Source: Liolophura sinensis
Taxonomy: Eukaryota > Mollusca > Polyplacophora > Chitonida > Chitonidae
Assembly: GCF_032854445.1 (NCBI RefSeq)
Contig: NC_088300.1
Coordinates: forward strand, 22,487,608 to 22,551,607
Direction: 5' to 3'
DNA length: 64,000 nucleotides
The position numbers and the translations under genes were made by a program. Every line of letters starts with the position of its first letter. Position 1 is the first letter of the stretch. The notes beneath the pieces were generated by a model. It saw only the letters and a program-made list of their open reading frames with translations. It ran no database searches and was not told the DNA's origin. Shown here piece after piece: positions 42,901-54,900 of the stretch.

Positions 42901-45900
42901 ATTAAAATATTATGGAAATTTACGGCTTGTATGTATCCCCTTGATAATATATTTTTAAGGAGCTTTCCCAAATTATTAGTAGGCCTAGTCTACAGGTACA
43001 TATGTTGGTGAATGAACTTTTGAACCAGATTTTAATTTTGATGTTTCAATAAGACCTTTAATTCATGGGGGAGCAGGGCTTGAAAAGCAGGAGTCTCTAA
43101 CACCTGCCTTGGATTGGTCAATCAGCCCAATGGTGAATACAACAGTCTTCAAGGGCTTTTCAAAGTATCAGTTGAGTCCATCTTGTAAAATAACTATGGG
43201 TTCCAAACGCTTGGACTCTAGCTTGCTATTTACAGTTTTCTGTCCAAAGTTTCTCCCTCTTACTGCACTTGACTTTGCAAGGTATTTTAGTATTTCCCTT
43301 GTAGTAAAAAAACATACACCTCATGTAAAGTGATGTTTATGAGACTACATCTGCTTTTGCCTGTCACCCCAACTTTCAGCTTACACACAACACATGTTGT
43401 TTTGATAAAAATGGACTGAAAAGTGAAAGAACTGGTGGTTATTCGCTGGCCACATCACATACTCATTGAGGAGTCTGAATATTGATTGTGTCAAGTGCAG
43501 GACTTGTAGGCATGCAGCATTGATGTGGGCTGAAATATCAGTAATTACAAACATGTGCTTAGTCCATCTTCATGGACTTGGTGTTCTGTTTTTTTCACAT
43601 CTTGACATTAATGGCAACAACGAGTCCATCTCTAACAGTTACAACCATTCAATGGCACAGAAAGCGAACCTTTAAAAACTTGACAGTCTATCTCGTCTTT
43701 CCCCGTCTTGCGAAGCTGGTTAGGCTCACTGAGGTGTGACAGAGGCATGGACAGCTGTCACTGATCGACTACCAGCAATCCCGTACTCCCTATAGAGAGT
43801 GTATGACATAAGTGAATAGAGTAGTGCAGAAAAGTCAACAAGGTACCAGTCAACAACTGTTGAAAATAGTGTTTTTGTACAATACCAACACATACATCAT
43901 GAAAATGTTAGATACTTTACACAAAATGAAGCTTGGTTATTTTTTTTTTTTTTTTCTGTCTTTGGCATGAATCTTCAGTGGGGGCGGCATCATGACGGCA
44001 TCCTGCCCCAAGAAGACAGTATATGTACACACACCTGATGACTCTTTGGTATCATGTGATGGAAAAAGTATGACGCAAAACCCAAAGCATACATACATAC
44101 ATGCTAATTGAACACATCAATCTTAGACTATCTGGTGTTATATATATTTGTAGATTTTACTTTAAGTTTGCTGAACATTGGCATTGTGAACTCAGTTTTC
44201 GTTTTTTCTTTCTTTTCAAAAAGTCTATAGGCACACGCTACGTGTTTACATGGGATTGGCAGATTTGCAGGTTGTTGTGTTCCTTTTACCTTGTATTTTG
44301 CCAGTAGTTCAAATTTCAGCCTTCTTATGTTAATTGTTGGGTAGAAACTTACTTGTTGCCTTATTTCCTCAGATCAAAGAAGGAAAGAATAGGAAAAAGC
44401 GTGAAGGCACATTAAGGCCTCAGGCGAAAACAACGCCTGCAGGGAATCCAACGCCTGCAGGGAATCCAACACCTGCAGTGAATCCAACGCCTGCAGTGAA
44501 TCCAACGCCTGCAGGGAACCCTACGCCTGCAGGGAATCCAACGCCTGCAGGGAACCCTACGCCTGCAGGGAATCCATCAGCTCCAAGAAATTCACAACGT
44601 GTGAAAAATGTCCCAGAAATGTCCCAGAAAAAGGTGATTTTTGAGATACTGTAGATATCTGGAGATACTGTAGATATCTGGAGGATCTAGAGACTATTTT
44701 TGTTAATTTCATGCATAGGGGACTCAGGCAGTCAGTCCCTCATAAATCATTTTTGAGGACTTTTGTTTAATATGCTCCATCATATTGAATTAAAATCTGG
44801 TACATGACTTCACCAAGGAGACAAGAAGGTAAATTTTCAGGGTTTTTTTTTTCACTTTCCACAAAATTATCACTAGTTTTGTCCTGTTGTATACCTTAAC
44901 TGTTTTGTTGCCTTTTTTTTTCCAAAATGATTTCATGACACTGTATTAAAACTTCGTACATGAAAACTTGCAGATTAGATTGGAGTTTTGGATCACTTTG
45001 TCCATTTTCAACAAAATTATTGTTGTTTAGGTCCTGTTGCAGCTTGACATTTTTTTTTTTTTTTTTAATTGTTCACTGTATTGAATTGAAGTTTAGAACT
45101 TGGGGTTTTGGGGTCGGCCCAGTCATAAATATTTACAGCCAACCCAGAATTAACAGTAGGTACAAGTACTTGCCTTGGGCAGACTGTTAGTTAGTAATTT
45201 TCGATTTAGTTTTCAAAGATATGCAATTTAATTGTGTCCAAAAAAAAAGTGGTGAGAAAATTTTTTTTTTTTTGCCTGTTGTTAGCTGCTGAATCAATAT
45301 GATGTGGAACTCTTTTGAAAATGAAGTTATGAAAAGACAGTGACTGGTACAGTTTCTATTAATACGGACCACAAATATGTACGAGTTTTAGATATAGTCA
45401 TGATCGTAACTCTGAAATGCTACGATCACATAACAATTCTTTTGTGCAAGTGGCTTAAAAAAAACCAACAAAAGAAACAAATGACAATATTTAAAGTACT
45501 TGCATTACTAGAGGTGATAATGTCAAGCTGCCAGTTGTATAAGAACTAGTGTAAGCAAGAACTGTGATATTTACAGGGATTGGTCTGCAGGACGTGGCAG
45601 GAAGGCGTGTTTCTCTTTGTGGTCGTGCTATCTATGAACGGCACTGACACTCCAAAGGAAGCTAACGTGTTCGGTAAGTTTTTTCTTCATTGGTCAGCAA
45701 AGAATGATGTATTAGGTTGGTAAAAAGGTTTTCCTGTGTGAAGACAAAATCTTTGCAGTTTCCACAAGATTATCCTGATTTGACGTGATGATGTTCCTCA
45801 TGTGATGTTTAATAAGGCAGATATGACGTCGCTATGTTTTAATATAGTGCAATTTTTTTTACTCTTTAGGAAAGACATTGATCCTATCTCGACTCTTACC

Positions 45901-48900
45901 ACTTAGCCCTGCTTTTAAGAGATACATCGGAGTAGCTCTTTAACTGACACAACCATTTTTTTCTGAGATGCTTGGCACCTGTTAGTCCACCAAAACTCAG
46001 TTGCTTATTAAATACAGAAGTAGGTCACGTGACACTTGAAAATGGCTGTCGACAGTGAGGCACTTGGAACTGCTGAAATTCTAGCAGTCAGTGGGACCAC
46101 CAAACAGCGAGTTAATTAGTTTCATACAAGAGGATAGTAAATAAAGAGGATAAGATTAGAGATTTCACCATAAAATTACATATAAATGAGCAGAGGAGGT
46201 GAGTTGGATTACCACAAGTTGGAAGGAGATGAGACTTTGAAATCCACGTGGATGGACTCCACGATGAACGTCAGAATTTTAAAATAGCTCACTCAGTCCC
46301 TCTGTATGGACTAGGCATCTGTGCAAATCAACTTTTAATCTGGAGTTCTTTACTATGTGGACATGGAATACATACACGCCACACTACAGAAACTGGAAAC
46401 CAGATGATCTGTCACTTGTATCCTCCACTCTTCAGTCTATTTGGCTGAAGAGTTTAAACAGCAATCACATGACATCACAGTGTCTTCTGGGGTTACAGAA
46501 TTGACTTGCACCTTACAGCTTTGCTATACATACAGAAAGATTGACTTTTTAAAACTTGGATACTTTATATATACAAATTTGATTTGGTGTCTTTTCTTTT
46601 AACCTGATTTTGCTAACAGGGGGCCTCTGTGGCCCAGATGCTTAATATGCCTAGGAGCCTCTCACCAATTAGGTCTCTCATGCTCTTACTGTCTTCCTGT
46701 GGCCTTTCAGCAACGTGCGAATGATCGTGGGTTTCCCCGGGGCCCTGCCCACTTTTCTGCCACAATAATGCTGGCTGCAGTTGTATAAGTGAAATATTCT
46801 ACAAAATAAATATTTTGCTAACTGTTTGGCTGCTGTCAACAAAAGCGAATCTGCTTAACAATCAGAATTACACGGTTGATAATCATGTGTTATTTTCTTG
46901 TAGTTGAGATTTCCATGAAGAATGACAATGGATTTTTGTCAGCAATGGAATGGCCGCTTCTCATCGTGAGTATTAACAGTAGTTGGTTAATTTATTTTGT
47001 TATATATCTTCTTCCTTTGTAATTTCACATATTCATGTAATATTTTCTGATATCATATGTTTTTACATTAACATATAAACACAATGAAAGATTTATTTTA
47101 TTAAAATTGCAACAAAATAATAATATGGCCAATCATGACTTCATTCTTCAGCATATTTATCACAATTCTTTTTCATAAGGCCTCGGACTATTCGGGGTCA
47201 CATTGCATATTCATCATGCGGTCAGCTGATAACGTGCTTTAACGAGACTTCCGGTCCAAGTGGTACTGTCCGTTATAAACCATATTCACCTCAATGACCA
47301 TGTGTTCTTTCATCACGCGGCCGCGTAAGAAGATAGGAAAAAGTGCAGCAGCTAAGTTGGACACAGTCTCGGTTGCTGGTCGCAGCAATGAAATTGAGCG
47401 GGATGTTGACCTGGACTCGGACAAAGCCGCTTCTTAGACAGGTGTGATAAGGATTGTTTTCCAATAATGTCTATGGGCCTTGATGGGGCCACAGCTCCCT
47501 CAAAAGACACCGTCACCGGCGAAAACTGGCGACAGGCCCTAAACTGACCACAGGTCCACGTAAACAATGTGCTTTGTCACCCTCAAGGAAGGGCAAGTGC
47601 AAAGCATGCACCAGAAATTCTACCTCAAATAAACTTGCACAAAGACCACGTGGTCTTGAGAGGTTCGTTGAAGGGGACATGTTGGTTCTGTGAGACTCGG
47701 TGTCTGCTCTTTGGAGGACAGATTGGACAAATTACTATAGTTTACATTGCCCGAGAAGGCCAGCTGTGATACCTTTTGCGAGGCCAGCTTTGGCTTTGAA
47801 AATCTGCTTGAGCCTTCTACCAAACTCGGAGATGATGAGGTCTTATTTACCATAGGTTCGTCGAAACAGCAACAACAGTTGATTGTCGATTTGGACTTAT
47901 TAAAGATTATAAAGGATTATAAAGATATTTTTACAATATCCGAGGTGAATGGAGCTCCCTTAGGTTCAAAGGTAGCTAACTTCATAGAAAAAGAAGAATG
48001 TGCTTATGCTCACAGAGCAACATCCCATGTCAAGCAAGAGAAACATCCCATATCAAGCAAGAGCAACATCCCATATCAAGCAAGAGCAACATCCCATACC
48101 AAGCAAGAGCAACATCCCATATCAAGCAAGAGCAACATCCCATACCAAGCAAGAGCAACATCTCCATACCAAGCAACTGTGAGCAACTATAACCACCTTG
48201 TATTTACTCAGAGATGTGGGCGTTGTTGAACACTGTGACTAAATCTAGAGACCTTTCTATTAATAAGCTACAAGAACTCTTAGGCACAGAATAACAGCTG
48301 TGGAACGGCAAGCTTAGCTGTTGTCTTCACTAAAAGAAGATATTAAACTCCAACAATGCCGAGTGCTTGCATCTGAGCCTGTTTTATTTCTGTGCAACCT
48401 GTTTTTTAATATCTCTTACTTTTAGAGGCTCTGGGTACAGCCTTTGTTATCATGCAAATATGCATCTTTGCGCATGCAGAATGCCTCTACAATGAATTGT
48501 TTATTTGGGACAACGTGAAAGAATGTGTCAGCGAAATAGACAATATTTCTATACTAAGTAGAACAACTGAATCCACTTGAACAAAAAACCCGTATCGGGG
48601 GTTTGGGTGTGACATAAGAGGCCTGCACAGAGGGAGGCCTCGGCCCTTCCCATCAAGATAGGGAGGTTACAGAGGCAGGATATAGCAGCAACTAACTCAG
48701 CCTCATATGTTGAAAAAGTAGAGGAAAGTTTTTTCAAGGCGGGAGCTTTATCTATACAAATTTCAGAGTGGAAAAAATGATCCAATAACCCATGGGTGTT
48801 ACAAAATGTGGTAGGACATAAAATTGAATATTTAAGATTACCTTGCCAGAAAAGTATGCCAGTCCCTATTCAGGCTTCAGCGAATGATCGTGTACACATC

Positions 48901-51900
48901 AGTCAGGGGCTTACAGTGCTCTTGCAGAAAGACGTAATTGAAGTTTGCAAAGCGGAACATGACCAGTTTCTATCAAATATTTTTGTGTGCCAGAAAAACA
49001 AAAAATGAGAAGTTTTGAACTATATTGAATTAATACCTATTGTTCAGGTATATGTACATGTAAGTTTATGTTTGTGCCTGATATAGACCTGTTTACCTCG
49101 AGTTAGTCAGCCTTCGTCAGTCAGGCTTTCAATTGAGGCTGCCATCATGTCTCTAAATCATAGTTGTCAAAGGGTTATTAGTCCCATTTCACTGCCTAAA
49201 AAGTGTGTTGTGAACTATCTAGCAGAGTTAGCTTCAGATTTAGCTTACAGTGTAGTTAACACACACAGTTCCGTGTTGTCACAAACTTTATTTCTTTGTG
49301 GATGTATAGTGCCACAGGATGTGATAGGATGAAAGGACTGTTTGAGTAAGACCCTCCAGTTCCTAGGAGTACAACGTTAAACCCCAAGCACTCACTCACT
49401 CCAGTTCCTAGGTATAGCCACACATGGGATGTGAAGAACATTTTACATTATTTCAAATCTTGTGTTCTGGCGTTGTTGGCTCTTGTCACATCACAGTGAG
49501 TGCAAAGTTTGCAAGCCTTGACCTGAAGTGGAATGCGACTGTCGCAGTTTGGTCAAAAGTTGAGTTTCAGTTTTTAAGTCCCTTAAGACCACTCTGAGAA
49601 ATGGTCCCTTTAAGCTAGTGCAAATTGTGAAGTATAATGACAAAGATTTGTGTGTTGTAGAGACATTGGTGATATACATGTATCTTAAAAAAACAAATTG
49701 GTGGCGTACTTGTGCTCAATTGTTGACTTTTAAGCCTGTTAATACACCAGCTATTACAAGATGGGTGTGCAATGTGTTATCCTTTTCAGGTATTGACTCT
49801 GATTTGTTTAAGGCACATTGGTTTCATAGTGCGGCAACTTCCAAAGCTATAAGTAAGGGCATTTCAGTTTGTGACATACTTAAAACGGCTGACTGGTCTA
49901 GTGCTAAAGTTTTCCATGATTTCTATCATCGATCGGTGGTTTACATGGCTGGCTCAGGGTTTGATATCTCCATGGTTTATTATCAGTGAAATTTGTATGC
50001 AGTGATATCTGGTGTTCCGTTATCTGTTGTCACTTATCGTTAAACATGCAATGTGACCCCGAATAGGCTGAGGCCTTACGGAAAAGAACTCCTCCTTGTC
50101 CTCATCCCAGCATCTTGGGAGAGATGTGCAGGATGAGAGGGATTGTTTTAGTATACAAGGCCATGGCTTTGAGCAATCACATCCACCCAAGTGATTGTTG
50201 CATTGAGGTATCAAGTATCCAATCAGTAGCTGGTGATCTTCAACAGACAGAAGATCTGTGGGATGTTACATTGTGTAATATCATTCAGGTATCAGGAATC
50301 CTGATCAGTAAACCAGCAATCTGGTTTCCCTCCCTACTCAATGACAACAGAATTTTGTTGTTGAGCAGACATGGTCATTGAGGTTGAATATGGTTTATAA
50401 TGGACAGTACCATGGGACCAGAAGTCTCGTTGAAGCATGTTATCAGCTGACCACACCTAATGACACCTAATAACTTCTTGTCATCTTATAACTGAAAAAT
50501 TGTTAAGTACAATGTAAAACCCCAAGCACACATGCATGCATAAACATACGATTGCCTCGTACTACAAGGCCTGGAAAGCCACACCATGTGTGAACTGCAA
50601 AACTAGAGTATTGAAAGACCGTGCTATTTCTGTTATAATCACATGTAGATCTGTGAGGAAGGCCCGAACTCTAGGGTAATGATGGCCACTGCCTTGTAGA
50701 GAAAATATCATATTACATTCCAGCCTTGTTTACTGTGATGTGTTTTTTTATACATCTGTATTATGAACTGTGTTATAATGTTGTCCATTGGTCCATTTGT
50801 GTGTTTGTCCAGCTGTATACTTTGTAGGGTTGAACAGGCTTATCACATCTGATAACATTTTGTCTCTTGCAATAGGACAAAAGCCTATGAAAAATGAGGG
50901 ATGCCAATAAAATTTCCGAAGTCAAACCCCTTTTTTGTTATGTTTTTTTTTTTGTGTGTGTGTGTGTGTGTGTGTCAAGTCTATAGTTGAAGAACAGCAT
51001 CACTTAAAAATTCGAAACAGGACAATCCTGTGCATTTCAATCACCAGCACCAAATCTGATAGCGTCTTTTACTATTCATTCCATGAGGGGAAGATCTTGT
51101 GGTTCCATAGCTATTTTTTGTAATATTGTACATTCAAAATCCTGTATTTCTTGCAGTTTTATGGTGTCATGTGCATTGTTTATGTGGTGCTTGGTCTGAT
51201 CTGGCTGGTTTTACTGGCATGTAACTGGAGAGATTTGCTCAGGGTACAGTTCTGGATAGGTGGAGTTATTGTTCTTGGTAAGGCCTCTGGCATGTACATC
51301 TTGTTATTTTAGTATTTTACTTAAAAATTACCATGTTTTCAGAACATGTTTTATTTAAGTTTTTATTTGTTTTCGTGCTATTTCCTTCTGTCCTTATCCA
51401 TCTTAAAGTATTAACATATCTACCACGTCCTTTTCTTTATAAGAATTCGGAATGCTCTCAGAAATTTTGTACAAAGTTTATTCACTCTAGTAATCAAAGG
51501 AGTGCTGTTGTCATCAGAGATATTATTCTACTGAAAGGAATTGTGTAGTGTATGTTTAAAACAAATACAGTTACGAAATAAATCGGGTTTGTACACAGTT
51601 TACTTGTTTTCCAGGAATGTTGGAGAAGGCAGTATTCTATGCAGATTTGCAAAGCATAAACCATAAGGGTGAATCAGGTATGTGAACCACTCTGACCATC
51701 ACTCTGACAAATGATATTTGGAAATTTTGGGGATTCATTGAATATTCATTAAGCTTTCGGGATGGTTTACCTTCCTAAAATTTTATGCACCTTTGATAAC
51801 TTGCCGTTTTTTTAATACTACAATATCTGTTGTCCAAGACATCATGTGAGTAGAAGTGAATTCTTTTTGTTTTCATTGGCCTAGTTTTAATTTAATAAAC

Positions 51901-54900
51901 AAACATTTTTAATTGTTTTAATAAAAAAGCATTTTTAAGTAATAACATTGTACATTTGGTATTATGTTAAGCAAGTAATGATTCCTTTATAAACTTTCAG
52001 TTCCCGGTGCTGTTATATTTGCTGAGCTTGTCTCATGTTTCAAGAGGACAGTTGCTCGTATGTTGGTGATTATTGTCAGCCTGGGATTTGGAATTGTCAA
52101 GTGAGTTACATTCATGATCAGCAAAAAGGAAATTTTTATCTACAGATGAATTTAGAAGAGTAGACATTTTTATTTTGTGCTTATATTTGCCCACAAGAAA
52201 TGATCACTTAAACTTATAGCTTTACAGTTTTTGCTACATATAAATCTTCATCCTTTTTAAATTCTGAAACACTATTTTCAGTGGAATTTTTGCGCACAAT
52301 TATTCCGAAAATGATGATAAAATGATTCATATGTGACTAAAGATGCAAGGGTCATGAAGCTGTGCAATTTTTTTTTCATCTCTCATAGCTCTCGCAGAAT
52401 GTTTCAAAATGTTAGTTGCAGTGGTGGTTGAAAAGGTGAAAGAATTGTGGTAGTCTTCTCCTCTTGCTTGAACCAGTATCGTTTGAATGTACAACGAGGT
52501 TTCATGCAGTTAAGAGTGAGATTTTTGTCTGTCACTATATGAATCAAATATTATGTTGGCTGCAAATGCTGCCTTTTAAACTGATGCACTAATAAGTGAG
52601 TTATCTTTTCCTGAAAGGCCCTTACATATTCAGTGGGTATGTTTACCTCTGTAGCATTGCTTAATAGCTGTCACTGCCCTTTAGATACCATGCGATTTCT
52701 GTATTCACACCTGTAATCATTCTTCACTTCAGACCCAGACTGGGACCCATGCTGCACAAAGTCTTGGGAGTGGGCAGTCTGTATTTTATATTTGCAGCAG
52801 TTGAGGGCTGCTTTAGAGCAGTTAAGGTAAGATGTTAGCCTTGACTGTTAGACCTGCCCATGGCTCTGTTTACTGAAGAGTATTTATGGAATGGGAGCCA
52901 TACATTCTGACCTATCTGAGCCATCCATTCTGACCTACCTGAGCCATACATTCCGACCTATCTGAGCCATACATTATGGTGTACAGTTCAGTTAATGAAT
53001 CTGAATGTTCATGGCTTCTGATAGGGAAGTGAAATGTTTATAGGTTCTTAGCTTGATATGAAATATTTACTTGCTTTAGAATTCTTTTTATTCATTTATT
53101 TATGTAATTATTTGCTGCATTTCACTTAACAATTTGGTATATAATATGCATTTTCAGATGCACATTTAGGCCTTAAAATGATTCTTTTCACACCAACACT
53201 GAAGTTTTTTGAAAGGTTTGAGAAATTAGTCAATCCATTAAAAACAATGTTCACCTAGAAAATGCTGAACTTGGGGTGATATACGTTATCAGCTTATTAT
53301 TGACTTACTTTTTTATTTGATTGATGCTTAACGCTGTTCACAAGAATTCTTCACTTATACTGTAGTGGTTAGTTCTATAGGAGGCAGAAACTGGAGTGGT
53401 AAACCAGTGACTTTTGGTAAGTTACTTACGAACTTATTATGTTTCCTGTGAAATTGATTATTAGGTTTTCTGCAAAATTGATTCTGGAAAATGGCATGGT
53501 GTAGGACTATGTATATGTACTTACATGTACTTTTATGCTCCCACACTGTGATTTCCTATGTTACATTCAAAGTTAAAGAGTCATCAATCTTCTCAGGATA
53601 GCCATGTCTGCAAACATGATTATGGGACGTTTTGAAGGTGTTATTGTCTTTGAACATGAACATGTTAAAGATAAAAGTGATGCTAGCGAATTGTGAAGAT
53701 GTTGTTGAATGCATTTGTTGTTTTTGATTTTAGTCAAAATCTGACCAGTCCAAGAATTTACTGCTGGCTGCTGTTCCGCTGGCCCTGGTAGATGCCATCA
53801 TCTGCTGGTGGATATCCTTTTAGTACATCTGATAATATCACATCAAATTTGGTATCTTTATAACTGAATGCTCCTAAAGGCATTTTGGAACAATCACTGG
53901 AGAGTGGATAAAAATATGCTTGAGAAGTGCATGATATACCGTGTAACCATGTAGTTTTCAAGCATAGCAGGCTTTAAAGTTCATTCTTGTGTGAAAGTAT
54001 ATTTGCATGTGAGAAAATGTTTATGTAGTATAAAGAAAATCACTGTCTAAAATTTGATGGTTTTTGTGAATAATTAAATGTTAGACCATTTAGACCCTTA
54101 ACATGTTCACATCTTCACAAGCCTGGTGCAAACCTTGAGAACTTTGAGGCTGAGAAGAAACATTGTCAAGTTGTCCCTCTACAGACATTTCACCAACACC
54201 TTAGTATTTGCTGTGCTGGGTAAGGTGCTTTTATGTCTTCCTCTTCTGTAAGAGTAGATTTGAGTCTGCTGTTGCTGTATTGTCTGTATGCCTGTAATTC
54301 TATGTATGAGGAAAATTGCATTTAATTCAGAGAAGCGATCAAATATTTGTGAGAACACTGATTAAACTCCCTCAAATAAACTGTATTGTTTGGGTCTAAA
54401 CCTTGAAAATGTCTTCTAATCTAAGTGGGCATGGAAGTACATTGCTTACAAACAAATACTTTCACTAGCTTTAACACAAAAATTAACATCAATACCATAT
54501 TGGTCATGTGTTTTCTTATACAACACATTTGTGCCAGCTTAAGGTGAATAAAATGTTAGATTTGTAGATGTAAGCATGTGAGCTGGCTCCAAAGCCAGGA
54601 AATCGCCACTAGTGTTATGGCGGCCGTGGGCTCTTTGCTCACAAACGAGTACTGTCGCCTATCGGGAAAGTAAGCCCTAAATAATACAACCTGAACTATG
54701 TATTTTATGTTTCTTGTCTGCCTGTGTGACAGATGGCGTTTTTGTGAGCAAATTGGTACATGTGACTGTAGCAGTGGATGAGAACAGTGGCCAGTTTGCC
54801 TTGGATGCAAGGAAAACTTATCCTATCTAAGCGAAAAATTCTGGAGTAAACATGTCAAATAAATGAAGAAAAAAATGTATGCACTATTCTTGTTAGCTTT

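Larger units (their letters stand above)
47165..50455 (+). mobile_element. DIRS-type tyrosine-recombinase retrotransposon, decayed
   Basis: An element of about 3.3 kb in intron 9 of TMEM87, in the sense direction. It contains in order a gag-like frame, a tandem repeat, an N-terminal reverse transcriptase piece and a tyrosine recombinase. It is framed by inverted (not direct) terminal repeats, and a short segment near the right end is complementary to the extreme left end. That set of traits defines DIRS elements, which integrate by recombinase without target duplication. Intact DIRS elements are about 5-6 kb; here most of RT and RNase H is gone and all frames are broken. Confidence 0.87.
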
